Shown here: positions 18,052 through 27,260 of the stretch, one piece after another
Position numbering within the stretch: position 1 is the stretch's first letter
Layout: each line of letters opens with the position of its first letter
Assembly: GCF_025971945.1 (NCBI RefSeq)
Contig: NZ_JAPDHW010000004.1
Coordinates: 277,190-341,189, forward strand
Reading direction: 5' to 3'
DNA: 64,000 bases
Source: Chryseobacterium kimseyorum
GTDB lineage: Bacteria > Bacteroidota > Bacteroidia > Flavobacteriales > Weeksellaceae
The notes under the pieces: generated by a model
Database searches by the model: none
What the model saw: only the letters and a program-made list of their open reading frames with translations
Told to the model about the DNA's origin: nothing
Program-made: the position numbers and the translations under genes

Positions 18052-19056
18052 CTAATTTCTATGAAAATGTTTTGGAAACGCCTCTTCAGGTTTCATTCTA
18101 AAAACATTCAGTAAAATCCATGATTTTAAGAAACCATACCCATAAGAAAACATTTGAATATAAGTAGAGATAACCGCCATTCCGGCGATCGCAATGTTTT
18201 TGGTAACAATCATTGCATGTATTAAAACCATAAAAGTATACAGACCGTAAAACGCCAGAATAATTCCTCTCCCAAGAATAAAATATTCTATAAATCCTAA
18301 AATATACCCCAGCAGAAACAGAGTAGGAAAAGCAAAAGAGATTTTCACATATTTCGGATGCCTCTGGTTTAAAATCGGTCTCGCACAGCCAAACTGATAA
18401 ACCTGTTTAGAAAACTTCCCGAAATCTACACGTCGTTTATGATAAACAGCAATATCATCGAAAAACGCCGTTGAGAAACCATTTTCCCAAAGCGTCATCG
18501 ATAGATCCGGATCTTCTCCAATTCTCATTTCAGAAAAACCGCCTGCTTTTTCGAAGACTTCTTTCTTTACGCCCATATTAAAACTTCTGGGCTGGAACTT
18601 TGAAACCGCTTTTTTATTCCCTCTGATTCCGCCTGTTGTAAAAACGGAAGTCATGGAATAAGAAATCGCTTTCTGCATCAGATTAAAACCTTTATGCGCC
18701 TTGTCTGCGCCACCAAAAGCATCACAAGGAATTGTGAGAATATCTTTTTTAATATTTTCAATATAATCTTTCTCTACAATCACATCGCTGTCTACAAAAA
18801 CAAGCCATTCATTCGAAGCTCTTTTTGAACCGTAATTTCTCGACAAACCTGGACCCGAATTGTCTTTTCTGAAATATTTAATCTCTAAAATCCCTTCAAA
18901 ACTTTGAATGGTAGGTTTCAGATCTACAAGAGAGCCATCATCAACGATAATGATTTCAAAAGCCTTATCCGCTTGAAAGCTTAAAGAGTTGAGCAGCTCG
19001 AAAAGCTCGTCTTTTCGGTTAAAAATGGCGACAACAATGGAAATGGTTGGGTTCAA
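18052..19056 (-). CDS. Glycosyltransferase family 2 membrane protein
   Basis: A 334-aa GT2-type enzyme. The GT-A fold is visible: ISIVVAIFNRKDEL, the nucleotide-binding IIVDDGS, GPGLSRNYG and the metal-binding FVDSDV. A G-E-D-P-D-L motif near residue 180 is the probable catalytic region. Two to three hydrophobic helices follow from about 225 to 310, so the C-terminus is membrane-embedded. It probably transfers a sugar to a lipid-linked or surface glycan. Donor and acceptor are unknown. It is alone between intergenic regions, not in a polysaccharide cluster. Confidence 0.88.
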   Translation of the reverse strand: MNPTISIVVAIFNRKDELFELLNSLSFQADKAFEIIIVDDGSLVDLKPTIQSFEGILEIKYFRKDNSGPGLSRNYGSKRASNEWLVFVDSDVIVEKDYIENIKKDILTIPCDAFGGADKAHKGFNLMQKAISYSMTSVFTTGGIRGNKKAVSKFQPRSFNMGVKKEVFEKAGGFSEMRIGEDPDLSMTLWENGFSTAFFDDIAVYHKRRVDFGKFSKQVYQFGCARPILNQRHPKYVKISFAFPTLFLLGYILGFIEYFILGRGIILAFYGLYTFMVLIHAMIVTKNIAIAGMAVISTYIQMFSYGYGFLKSWILLNVFRMKPEEAFPKHFHRN

Positions 19057-19361
19057 ATGGAAATTTTTTCAAAATTAATTATTCGTGAATGAACTTACAA
19101 ACTGTTTATCGTTAATTAAAATATAAAAACCTGAATTTCTGCACAGTGATAATGATTGTGTTTTAGCGGACTACTTTGAAACGTTTGAAAAATCACTTTC
19201 CGTAATGTAAAAATGGTTTCCCTAGGCATCAAGATGATATTCGTAACCTCACAAATGATATTCCGATACTGTCAGATCATTTTCCGAACGATACATTTCA
19301 TTTTTTAATCTGTATTAATCATTTTCTGAACGTAAAATGATTGATTACTTATTTTATGATA
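19057..19361. repeat. Intergenic region with degenerate short repeats
   Basis: No ORF is supported. The stretch holds five degenerate copies of a motif like ATCATTTTCCGAACG: ATCACTTTCCGTAATG at 19191, ATGATATTCGTAACC at 19234, ATGATATTCCGATACT at 19256, ATCATTTTCCGAACGA at 19277 and ATCATTTTCTGAACGT at 19318. Spacing is irregular (about 20-43 nt). This may be a decayed tandem array. Confidence 0.4.
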
Positions 19362-19754
19362 TCAAATTCCCGATTTAAAATAAATCAGAAACACCACAGC
19401 AACAGAAAATAAAATTACTGAACCGCTAAACAAAAGCAGTTTAAAAATACTCTTAAAATAATAAAGTCCGAAATGATAAAGAGCAAAAAAAACAACAAAA
19501 GAAATTACAAATCCTATAATTGAACAAACAACCAAAGTTTGCAAATAATTTTCTGTTGGTAAGGGATCTTTAAAAACAAAAAAAAATAGAATGGCTGACA
19601 ACAGAAGTAAACTTCCGCTCCACCATTCTACAATATATTTTGATTTTTTCTGTGACTTTTCTTTGTCACCTAAAGATTCTGAATCTGAAGTACTTCCTAA
19701 GAAATTCAACAGATCACCAATAAATCCTAGGCCGTCAAAAAAGTCAAAAGGCAT
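19362..19754 (-). CDS. Three-helix membrane protein, unknown function
   Basis: A 130-aa protein. A soluble N-terminus (DFFDGLGFIGDLLNFLGST) and a charged linker (DKEKSQKKSK) precede three hydrophobic helices at about residues 43-62, 73-92 and 103-125. It starts 3 nt after the stop of the THUMP methyltransferase gene, so the two form an operon. I do not recognise the family. Co-transcription does not by itself prove a link to rRNA modification. Confidence 0.65.
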   Translation of the reverse strand: MPFDFFDGLGFIGDLLNFLGSTSDSESLGDKEKSQKKSKYIVEWWSGSLLLLSAILFFFVFKDPLPTENYLQTLVVCSIIGFVISFVVFFALYHFGLYYFKSIFKLLLFSGSVILFSVAVVFLIYFKSGI

Positions 19755-19757
19755 AAT

Positions 19758-20927
19758 CTATTCTTCTTTATTCTCCAGTTTATGCAACTTCTTAGTCCCT
19801 TCATACATTTCGTATTGTAAAAATCTCGTTTCCAGCTTCCCGTTGAACAATTTGATTTTTCTTGAAGGTCTTAATCCAATTTTCTTTGGAGCATCCAGGT
19901 CTGACGAGATCAGCCAAGCCAAAGTATTGGGATAGCTTGTTTTAAAAGTATCACCAATTTTCTTGTAAAAGTCGTCATCATTGATCGAGATTCTCTCATC
20001 ATATGGCGGGTTGAAAACCATCAACAGCGGGAAAAGATCTTTCTTAGTATCAAAGAAATTTTCTCTTCTTACTTCAATAACGTCTTCCATTTCTGCAGAT
20101 TCTACATTGGTTCTTGCTGCATCCAGCATTCTTCCGTCAATATCATACCCAACAATTTTACCGTGAAATTCTCTGATTCGGTCTACACGATGCTGCTTGA
20201 TGGTAGCAAACAAATCATCATCATAATTTTTCCAGTTTTGGAAGGCAAATCTTCTTCTGTAAAGCTGTGCCGGCAGATCCATTGCAATCATTGCAGCTTC
20301 AATCAACAAGGTACCGGAACCACACATAGGGTCAAGGAAATTTCCTTTGCCGTCCCAACCTGCCAACTGCAACATTCCACTTGCCAAAACTTCATTGATA
20401 GGTGCTTCCCCCTGCTCTCTTCTGTAACCTCTTTTAAATAAAGCATCACCTGAAGAATCCAGAGAAATCGTTACCAATTCCCTATCAATATGAAGGTGGA
20501 ATTTAATATCAGGTGACTTTGTTTCAATGCTTGGTCTTCTTCCATACTTATTTTGGAAATAATCTACAATCGCATCTTTCATTTTAAAAGTCATGAACTG
20601 AGAATGGCTGAACCTTTCAGAATTCACTGTAGAATCTATAGCAAAAGTCTGGTTCACATCCATAAACTCATCCCATTCAAATTTGAAAAGTCTGTCGTAG
20701 TATTTCGTTTCGTTGTAGGCTTTAAATTCATCGATCGGAACCAAAATTTTCAAAGCTGTTCTCGCTGCATAATTGATTTTATAAAGGAAACCTAAGTCTC
20801 CTTCACAATTGACTGCACGATTTTTCAGTTCCACGTTCCTTCCACCGAGTTTTTTGATTTCTTCGCCCAAAACAGTTTCTAATCCGAAGAATGTTTTTAT
20901 CTGAATTTTAATATTTTCTGTATCCAT
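19758..20927 (-). CDS. THUMP-domain rRNA methyltransferase (RlmL-like)
   Basis: A 389-aa class I SAM-dependent RNA methyltransferase. The N-terminal part (about 1-150) is a ferredoxin-like/THUMP module that binds RNA. The catalytic domain shows DPMCGSGTLLIEAAMIA (SAM-binding motif I) and the amino-methyltransferase motif NPPY (VFNPPYDERI). The QNWKNYDDDLF segment is characteristic of the RlmL/YcbY and YpsC group. The likely reaction is N2-methylation of a guanine in 23S rRNA (m2G2445 in E. coli), but the exact target is inferred. It lacks the second RlmK methyltransferase half of E. coli RlmKL, as is usual outside gamma-proteobacteria. Confidence 0.88.
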   Translation of the reverse strand: MDTENIKIQIKTFFGLETVLGEEIKKLGGRNVELKNRAVNCEGDLGFLYKINYAARTALKILVPIDEFKAYNETKYYDRLFKFEWDEFMDVNQTFAIDSTVNSERFSHSQFMTFKMKDAIVDYFQNKYGRRPSIETKSPDIKFHLHIDRELVTISLDSSGDALFKRGYRREQGEAPINEVLASGMLQLAGWDGKGNFLDPMCGSGTLLIEAAMIAMDLPAQLYRRRFAFQNWKNYDDDLFATIKQHRVDRIREFHGKIVGYDIDGRMLDAARTNVESAEMEDVIEVRRENFFDTKKDLFPLLMVFNPPYDERISINDDDFYKKIGDTFKTSYPNTLAWLISSDLDAPKKIGLRPSRKIKLFNGKLETRFLQYEMYEGTKKLHKLENKEE

Positions 20928-21041
20928 AAGTAATTATTAAAAGATTTAACTATTTAAAAAACAATGAATTAACATTTAATTTCATCACAGAATTGAATGT
21001 CTCAATACCTGAATATTTAAAATACATTTCTTTTAACACCG

Positions 21042-21059
21042 CAAATTTAGTTATTTTTG
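21042..21059. promoter_or_regulatory. Back-to-back -7 boxes between methyltransferase genes
   Basis: CAAATTTA at 21042-21049 is TAAATTTG on the minus strand, facing the THUMP methyltransferase. TATTTTTG at 21052-21059 faces the plus-strand methyltransferase, whose ATG is 4 nt further on. Both match TAnnTTTG, so the divergent genes may share one overlapping promoter region. Confidence 0.45.
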
Positions 21060-21063
21060 CATT

Positions 21064-21789
21064 ATGGAATGGTTTGAATCTTGGTTTGATACGCCTTATT
21101 ATCATTTGCTTTACAGTAACAGAGACTATACGGAAGCAGAAAACTTCATCACAAAACTCACTCAGGAGCTTCAGCTGCCTCAATCTTCAAAAATAATAGA
21201 CCTAGCCTGCGGAAAAGGAAGACATTCAGTTTTCCTGAATAAATTGGGTTATAATGTACTTGGCCTTGACCTTTCTCAGCAAAGTATCGACTTCGATAAG
21301 CAGTTTGAGAATGAAAGTCTGACTTTCAAAGTTCATGATATGAGAAATCCCATTGATTCTCAGCCTGTAGATGCAGTTTTCAATCTCTTTACCAGTTTTG
21401 GATATTTTGATAACGAAAAGGATGACCGAAATGTTTTCAAATCAGTTTACAACGCTTTAAAACCTGAAGGATTTTTGGTTTTAGATTATCTGAATGAAGA
21501 ATATGTAACCAAAAATTTAGTTCCGGAAACAACTGTCAGTAGAGAAGGGATAGATTTTCATATCTCTAAAAAAATCGAAGGCAGACACATCATTAAAGAC
21601 ATTCGCTTTGAGATTAATGGGGAACCAAAACATTTTTTCGAAAAAGTAAAACTTCATACTTTAGAAACCATCGAAAACTATGCTTCAGCATGTGGTTTTG
21701 AAAGAATAAAAATTTGGGGTGACTATCAGCTGCATGATTTTGAAAAGGAAGTTTCACCACGTTGCATCAATCTGTTTAAGAAAAAGTAA
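21064..21789 (+). CDS. Class I SAM-dependent methyltransferase
   Basis: A 241-aa small-molecule-type methyltransferase. Motif I is IIDLACGKGRHS, followed by NVLGLDLSQQS (acidic end of beta 2) and AVFNLFTSFGYF after the DAV strand. The family resembles the YdjH/COG2226-like ubiquinone/cyclopropane-type fold, but the substrate cannot be assigned. The start codon is fixed by a -7 box only 4 nt upstream. It is divergent from an rRNA methyltransferase, and shared regulation is possible. Confidence 0.85.
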   Translation: MEWFESWFDTPYYHLLYSNRDYTEAENFITKLTQELQLPQSSKIIDLACGKGRHSVFLNKLGYNVLGLDLSQQSIDFDKQFENESLTFKVHDMRNPIDSQPVDAVFNLFTSFGYFDNEKDDRNVFKSVYNALKPEGFLVLDYLNEEYVTKNLVPETTVSREGIDFHISKKIEGRHIIKDIRFEINGEPKHFFEKVKLHTLETIENYASACGFERIKIWGDYQLHDFEKEVSPRCINLFKKK

Positions 21790-21798
21790 ATCAGATCC

Positions 21799-21987
21799 GT
21801 GAATATTTATATGATTTTCACTATTATGACTCTGAGTTCTAGATTTTCTGGACTTAACTTTGGATTTACAGACAGTCATACACCTCTGTTGCCATTTGTA
21901 ATTTCTGGACTATTATTAATTATAGGAACTGTTTTAAGTTTTCTGAAAAACATTTTTAAATATATATACAGCCATCAATCAATATAG
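21799..21987 (+). CDS. Possible small membrane protein, 62 aa
   Basis: A short ORF with GTG start, 9 nt after the methyltransferase stop. It contains one hydrophobic helix (FVISGLLLIIGTVLSFLKNIF, residues about 33-53) and a short basic tail. The internal ATGs at codons 5 and 10 are alternative starts. It could be a real micro-protein, or chance reading of AT-rich intergenic DNA. I see no family signature. Confidence 0.35.
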   Translation: MNIYMIFTIMTLSSRFSGLNFGFTDSHTPLLPFVISGLLLIIGTVLSFLKNIFKYIYSHQSI

Positions 21988-22046
21988 CCTGTACAGTTTG
22001 AATGCATTGATTCTCCTTTATTATTTACTATTACCATTTAACTAAA

Positions 22047-22766
22047 ATGATTATAATATTATTAATTTTAAGCGTAATTGCCGGCGTTTTTCTAGGAAAA
22101 CTATTCGGTAAAAAAGAACAGTTTGCCAAAAATCTCCTGATTCTTAGCGCAGGTTTTTTGATTACCATCTGCCTGAATGAAGTTTTCCCACAGGTTTACA
22201 ATTCTGATGTAAGCGAAAATCTGGGAATCTTTGTGATTGGCGGAGTTTTACTTCAAATGATTCTTGAAGCGTTAACCAAAGGTTTTGAGCATGGACATTT
22301 TCATCATCACAATGAGAGCAGCAATATTTTACCTGTCGCCCTGATGGTCGGTCTTTTCATTCATGCTTTTATAGAAGGAATTCCTTTAGCTAATGAAACG
22401 AATCCTCTGTCACCATACTTACTTGGAATTTTATTCCATAATCTCCCGATTTCATTTATTTTAGGAGCATTTCTGTTTAACCGCTCAGGTTCAAAGGCAT
22501 CATATCCGTCTTTACTGATTGTTGCCCTTTTCGCTTTAGCTTCCCCGATGGGAATGTTACTAGGAAATTATTTCAATCCTGAATGGCAGCCATACTTCTT
22601 GGCAATTGTCGGTGGTATTTTTCTTCACATTTCGTCGGTGATTATTTTTGAGAGTAACAAAAATCACAACATCAACTGGTCTAAAATTGGACTGGTCATT
22701 TTGGGAGTTTCTCTTGCATTGCTAATGCATTTATTCCATTCTCATCCGCACGGTCATCATCATTAA
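22047..22766 (+). CDS. ZIP-family divalent metal transporter
   Basis: A 239-aa membrane protein with about seven to eight hydrophobic helices. Between the third and fourth helices lies a histidine-rich loop (HGHFHHH). The following helix carries the ZIP metal-site motif H-A-F-I-E-G (LFIHAFIEGIPLA), and the next helix has HNLPIS. The extreme C-terminus ends in HSHPHGHHH. These are hallmarks of the ZIP (ZRT/IRT-like) zinc/iron transporter family. Transport into the cytosol is expected. Zinc is the likeliest substrate but is not proven. Confidence 0.9.
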   Translation: MIIILLILSVIAGVFLGKLFGKKEQFAKNLLILSAGFLITICLNEVFPQVYNSDVSENLGIFVIGGVLLQMILEALTKGFEHGHFHHHNESSNILPVALMVGLFIHAFIEGIPLANETNPLSPYLLGILFHNLPISFILGAFLFNRSGSKASYPSLLIVALFALASPMGMLLGNYFNPEWQPYFLAIVGGIFLHISSVIIFESNKNHNINWSKIGLVILGVSLALLMHLFHSHPHGHHH

Positions 22767-22911
22767 ATGAGATAACTTAAGAACACTAGGCACAAAATTC
22801 CACTTCAAATTTTCTCCCTTCACGGAATTTAAAAATTCCACATTTTAGAAAAAAATTATTTTGCCTGAATAGCTAATTCTGAAAAACAAATAGTTTATTC
22901 AAACAAAAAAG

Positions 22912-22940
22912 AAAGGCTTCGAAACATTTCGAAGCCTTTT
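22912..22940. terminator. Bidirectional terminator
   Basis: A 13-bp perfect stem (AAAGGCTTCGAAA / TTTCGAAGCCTTT) with a 2-nt loop lies between the convergent ZIP and OmpP1-like genes, with A/T runs on both sides. Confidence 0.85.
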
Positions 22941-22961
22941 ATATTTAATTAAAATTTTTGA

Positions 22962-24392
22962 CTAGAATTTCCAACCTATAGTAACGAAGAAATTGTTTCT
23001 TACATTTTTCACATCTGATACTACAGAATTTGGAGTGGTAACATCGAAATCACCTGAGTAATATCCTGTGTTGTAATTATCAAATTCATATCCTGCCAAA
23101 AACGGATTTTTGTATTCAGAAGTGATGTTCTGATATGCTGCATCAATGAAAAATTTACCGAAATCGTATCCTATACCTGCACCAATTGTATTTCTGTCTC
23201 CCAAAATAAAGTTGCTGTAGTTAGTGTTAGCAACAGTTCCGTTATTTGAAAAAGCATTGATTGTAGTAGAATCAAACGGACTTGATGCGTAAGAATAACC
23301 TCCTCTTAATCTGAAGGCTTTGATTCTGTATTCCGCACCGACTTTTATTTCAGACAAGTTTTTGTAATTATCACTGAAAAAAGTATTCAGTTCCGATTCA
23401 GCAACACCCTGCACTTTATACCTAGGCTTTGTTAATCCTAAAGTATAGTCAACATTGATTGCAAAATTTTTGTTCGGTACAAAAGCTCCACTCAAAGTCG
23501 CTTTCATTGGAGATCTGAAGGTTCTGTCTTCAACAAAATTATCATAGTAAATTCCGTCTCCACCATCATAATAATCTCTGTACGCTCTGTCGATAGACCA
23601 CCAAGTCGGAGTTTCAATTGAAGCACCCAATCTTAACTGGTTATTTACCTTACCAATTACCCCCAAAGTACCGGAAATACCACTCGATTTCTCAGAGTAT
23701 GGAGTGTATTGCTTGTCGAATGTCGTCACAGAATTATCTAAATCTAAGCCGAAAACTGCACTGTCATACTGTTCCATATCGACACCATGCATATTCAAAC
23801 TTGCTCCGAAATACAAAGCGTTATTGTAATTTGCACCAACCCCTACATTAAATTTAGTCTGAGTACCATATCTGTTATAGGCGTGACCTAAATAAGACAT
23901 ATTTCCAACCACATTATTTCCGTCCTGATCAACAAGATTTTTTGCAATAGAAACATTTGAGTTACCTGGTGTCTCGATATAATCCTCTATCGAAGTAGTG
24001 GAAATATTGGCTGCTACGTTGATAAACTTCCAAGGTGTTTCGGTCATTAACTGAAAGGTTGCCACCCCATTTACATTTCCGATATTTACCTTATTGATAT
24101 TGTAGTAAATAGAAGAACCCGCCAGTGAAGCGGTGTTCTTATTATTTGTTATTGATAATGTTCCTGAGATATCTCCTGCAATCGCAACTCCAATACCTGC
24201 CGGGTTGGTCATCAGTGAAGTGGCGTCTCCACCAAGGGCTCCATTGGAACCCACCATTGCATTAAATTTAGACGAACCAACCATTGGTGTATTTGAGTAT
24301 ACATCAATAGAGTTTCTGATCACTGAAATATCCTGAGCCTGCACAAAAAATGCTGCAGAAATACTCATTATGACTAAAGATTTTTTTAACAT
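22962..24392 (-). CDS. OmpP1/FadL-like outer membrane protein
   Basis: A 476-aa outer-membrane beta-barrel with a signal peptide (MLKKSLVIMSISAAFFVQAQ). The mature N-terminus has the FadL-family pattern GGDATSLMTNPAG, where NPAG marks the hatch. The rest alternates aromatic/Gly strands (YRIKAFRLRGGYSY, IGAGIGYDFGKFFIDAAYQN) and ends in the barrel-terminal phenylalanine (FVTIGWKF). Members transport hydrophobic compounds across the outer membrane. The ligand here is unknown. The next gene upstream (24424-25512) shares strand and lies 31 nt away, so co-transcription is likely. Confidence 0.87.
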   Translation of the reverse strand: MLKKSLVIMSISAAFFVQAQDISVIRNSIDVYSNTPMVGSSKFNAMVGSNGALGGDATSLMTNPAGIGVAIAGDISGTLSITNNKNTASLAGSSIYYNINKVNIGNVNGVATFQLMTETPWKFINVAANISTTSIEDYIETPGNSNVSIAKNLVDQDGNNVVGNMSYLGHAYNRYGTQTKFNVGVGANYNNALYFGASLNMHGVDMEQYDSAVFGLDLDNSVTTFDKQYTPYSEKSSGISGTLGVIGKVNNQLRLGASIETPTWWSIDRAYRDYYDGGDGIYYDNFVEDRTFRSPMKATLSGAFVPNKNFAINVDYTLGLTKPRYKVQGVAESELNTFFSDNYKNLSEIKVGAEYRIKAFRLRGGYSYASSPFDSTTINAFSNNGTVANTNYSNFILGDRNTIGAGIGYDFGKFFIDAAYQNITSEYKNPFLAGYEFDNYNTGYYSGDFDVTTPNSVVSDVKNVRNNFFVTIGWKF

Positions 24393-24423
24393 TATTTTAT
24401 TAATAGTTATTGAGTTTTAAAAA

Positions 24424-25512
24424 TTATCTACCACCACGGAAACCGCCGCCTCCGCCGCCTGATCTCATTCCGCCGCCGCCAGAAGAACCTCCTGATCTGA
24501 ATCCGCCACCTCCGCTGTTGCCAGAGTTGAATCCTCCTGATCTGAAACCACCGTTGTCGCTAGGTCTCGTTCCGCTGTCATTTCTGTATCTAGGCTGAGA
24601 TTGCTGCTGGTTATAATTTGGTCTTGTATTGTAGTTTGGTCTTGGCTGATAATTAGGATTTCTCGTTCCTGACTGATTTCTAAATCCGCCGTTCATTGTT
24701 CCTTGTCTGAAACCACCATTGGTAGCACCCTGTCTGAAACCGCCGTTGCCATTTCTGACTCCCTGGCTGTTTCTCAACCCTGAGCCACTGTTGCCATTTC
24801 TGAAACCAGAGCTGTTTCCATTATATCTACCACTAATGCTTGGTGTATTTTTGAATCCGCCACCATTAGCTCCACTTCTTCTGTAGGTTGGTCTGTAAAA
24901 ATTATTACCGTAGTAACCGCCATATCCCCAGTTTCCGTAACCGTATCCTCCCCAGTAAGGATTATACATGCCCCAGTAAGGAGAGTTCCATCCCATACCC
25001 CAGTAAGGGTTGTAACCGCCCCAGCCCCAAGAATTTCCCCAGCCAAATGACATTCCCATGCCCCAGCCAGATCCCATTCCCCAGTAAGAGCCGTAACCGC
25101 CATACATTCCCCAAGGTGAGCCCCATCCCATACCCCAACCCCAAGAGTTGTCGTAGATATTGGTCTCATTACCTGCGAAATTACCCCAGTCAGAATCTGT
25201 AGCATTACCATAATTGGCATTACTCCAGCTGTCATATCTGTTGTCGTATTGTGATGAATTGATTTGAGCGTTTTCTACAATGTTAGATTCAGGATAGTAT
25301 TCATAATAATCTCCTACCCTGTTTCCCTGATCTCCGTTAATAATAACCCCTTCCGGTAGTGTATCTTTATTGGGATCATAATATACTCCGTCTGTTTCAC
25401 TATAACCTCCTACCTGAGCACCGCAAGACATTAATAGCAAACCACTTGAGATAGCCAGAACCCCTTTAGATTTCAGCATGCCAAGTAAATTTTTATGTAT
25501 ATTTCTTTTCAT
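24424..25512 (-). CDS. Gly/Trp/Tyr- and RGG-rich lipoprotein
   Basis: A 362-aa lipoprotein. The signal ends in a clear lipobox (LLLMSCGAQ, Cys at about residue 30). After a Tyr/Asp/Asn-rich segment there is a low-complexity block at about residues 120-205 built from G, W, M and Y (WGMGWGSPWGMYGGYG), then many GGFR, FRNGN and GGGFRSGG repeats, ending FRGGR. No enzymatic domain is visible. It is most likely an envelope-anchored, disordered or amyloid-like structural protein. It sits divergently beside proS but has no feature of a tRNA synthetase. Function unknown. Confidence 0.8.
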   Translation of the reverse strand: MKRNIHKNLLGMLKSKGVLAISSGLLLMSCGAQVGGYSETDGVYYDPNKDTLPEGVIINGDQGNRVGDYYEYYPESNIVENAQINSSQYDNRYDSWSNANYGNATDSDWGNFAGNETNIYDNSWGWGMGWGSPWGMYGGYGSYWGMGSGWGMGMSFGWGNSWGWGGYNPYWGMGWNSPYWGMYNPYWGGYGYGNWGYGGYYGNNFYRPTYRRSGANGGGFKNTPSISGRYNGNSSGFRNGNSGSGLRNSQGVRNGNGGFRQGATNGGFRQGTMNGGFRNQSGTRNPNYQPRPNYNTRPNYNQQQSQPRYRNDSGTRPSDNGGFRSGGFNSGNSGGGGFRSGGSSGGGGMRSGGGGGGFRGGR

Positions 25513-25658
25513 GATAATGTAAAAATTTTTAATTTAAATTATATTTGCAATCTGTACCAAAAATATACCAAATCATTGGTAACAAATATCTATCAAAAAT
25601 AGATTTTTATTTTTAGATTACAATAAAAGAGAAAAGTTAAAATATTAAAATAAAATTA

Positions 25659-27134
25659 ATGGCAAAATTAACCTCAAGAAGCGAAGATTACAGCAAATGG
25701 TATAATGAATTGGTTGTAAAAGCAGATTTAGCTGAAAATTCCGGAGTACGGGGATCTATGGTTATCAAACCATATGGATACGCGATCTGGGAGAAAATGC
25801 GTGACGAAATGGACAAAAGATTTAAAGAAACAGGTCACGTTAACGCTTACTTCCCGCTGTTCGTTCCCAAAAGTTTATTTGAGGCTGAAGAAAAAAATGC
25901 TGAAGGTTTTGCCAAAGAATGTGCAATTGTTACTCATTACCGTCTGAAAAACGATCCTGATAACCCAGGAAAACTGATCGTTGATCCTGAAGCAAAATTA
26001 GAGGAAGAACTTATTGTTCGTCCAACTTCTGAAGCTATTATCTGGAATACCTATAAAGGTTGGATTCAGTCTTACAGAGATTTACCAATTTTAATCAATC
26101 AGTGGGCAAATGTTGTTCGTTGGGAAATGAGAACGCGTTTATTTTTAAGAACTTCTGAATTTTTGTGGCAGGAAGGTCACACTGCTCACGCAACAAAAGA
26201 TGAAGCATTGGAAGAGGCTGAAAAAATGAATAATGTTTATTCAGATTTTGCAGAAAAATTTATGGCAATGCCGGTAGTAATGGGTGTGAAAACTCCTTCT
26301 GAAAGATTTGCCGGCGCTGACGACACTTATTGTATTGAAGCATTAATGCAGGATGGTAAGGCTCTTCAGGCTGGAACTTCTCACTTCCTGGGACAGAATT
26401 TCGCAAAAGCATTTGACGTAAAATTCACCAATAAAGAAGGAAAAATAGAACACGCGTGGGCAACCTCTTGGGGAACTTCCACACGTTTGATGGGAGCTTT
26501 GATTATGACGCATTCTGATGACTTCGGTTTGGTTTTACCTCCAACACTGGCGCCGATTCAGGTAGTTATTGTTCCTATTTTCAAAGGAGAAGAGCAGTTA
26601 AACCAAATCAGTGAGGTTGCTTTGGAAATTCAGAATAAATTAAAGTTAAAAGGAATTTCAGTGAAGTTTGATGATGACACTCAAAACAAACCGGGTTGGA
26701 AATTTGCTGAGTACGAATTGAAAGGTGTGCCTTTAAGAATAGCAATGGGACAGAGAGATTTGGAAAATAAATCTGTTGAAATTGCAAGAAGAGATACCCT
26801 TACCAAAGAAACCCGTCCGTTGGAAGGTTTAGATTCTTATATTGAAGATCTTTTAAAAACCATTCAGCTGGATATGTACACCAAAGCTTTTGACTTCAGA
26901 AAAGACAACATTACAAAAGTTGATTCTTATGAGGAGTTTAAAAAAGTTTTGGAAGAAAAAGGTGGTTTCATCTATGCTCACTGGGACGGAACTGACGAAG
27001 AAGAAGCGCAGATTAAAGAAGAAACCAAGGCAACGATCAGATGTATTCCTTTGGATGATGATATTGAAGAAGGTGTTTCTATGATTTCAGGAAAACCTTC
27101 AAAAAGAAGAGTTCTGTACGCGAAAGCTTACTAA
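25659..27134 (+). CDS. proS: Proline--tRNA ligase, short archaeal/eukaryal type
   Basis: A 491-aa class II aminoacyl-tRNA synthetase that charges tRNA-Pro. Class II motif 1 is around [14 protein letters not shown]. Motif 2 and the proline-site region show RPTSEAIIW and [20 protein letters not shown]. Motif 3 includes [14 protein letters not shown]. The anticodon-binding domain follows ([10 protein letters not shown]) and then the C-terminal zinc-like domain of ProS type 3, ending in the terminal Tyr (VLYAKAY). It lacks the INS editing insertion of E. coli-type ProRS, consistent with its short length. Confidence 0.96.
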   Translation: MAKLTSRSEDYSKWYNELVVKADLAENSGVRGSMVIKPYGYAIWEKMRDEMDKRFKETGHVNAYFPLFVPKSLFEAEEKNAEGFAKECAIVTHYRLKNDPDNPGKLIVDPEAKLEEELIVRPTSEAIIWNTYKGWIQSYRDLPILINQWANVVRWEMRTRLFLRTSEFLWQEGHTAHATKDEALEEAEKMNNVYSDFAEKFMAMPVVMGVKTPSERFAGADDTYCIEALMQDGKALQAGTSHFLGQNFAKAFDVKFTNKEGKIEHAWATSWGTSTRLMGALIMTHSDDFGLVLPPTLAPIQVVIVPIFKGEEQLNQISEVALEIQNKLKLKGISVKFDDDTQNKPGWKFAEYELKGVPLRIAMGQRDLENKSVEIARRDTLTKETRPLEGLDSYIEDLLKTIQLDMYTKAFDFRKDNITKVDSYEEFKKVLEEKGGFIYAHWDGTDEEEAQIKEETKATIRCIPLDDDIEEGVSMISGKPSKRRVLYAKAY

Positions 27135-27157
27135 AAGTCAACAACATACAATTACCG

Positions 27158-27197
27158 AATCTTTAAAAATCCATGCGGTTTTTAAAGATTTTTTTTT
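27158..27197 (+). terminator. Terminator of proS
   Basis: A 12-bp stem (AATCTTTAAAAA / TTTTTAAAGATT) with a 9-nt loop is followed by a T-run. Confidence 0.8.
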
Positions 27198-27260
27198 GAA
27201 ATCATGATTTGGATAGATTTTTGTTTAATTTTATAATACATTAATCTCAAATAATATATT

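Noticed and set aside
24774..25235. Overlapping ORFs in the Gly/Trp-rich lipoprotein gene
   Set aside because: Low-complexity repeats open several frames. Only the reading with the lipobox and complete length is credible.
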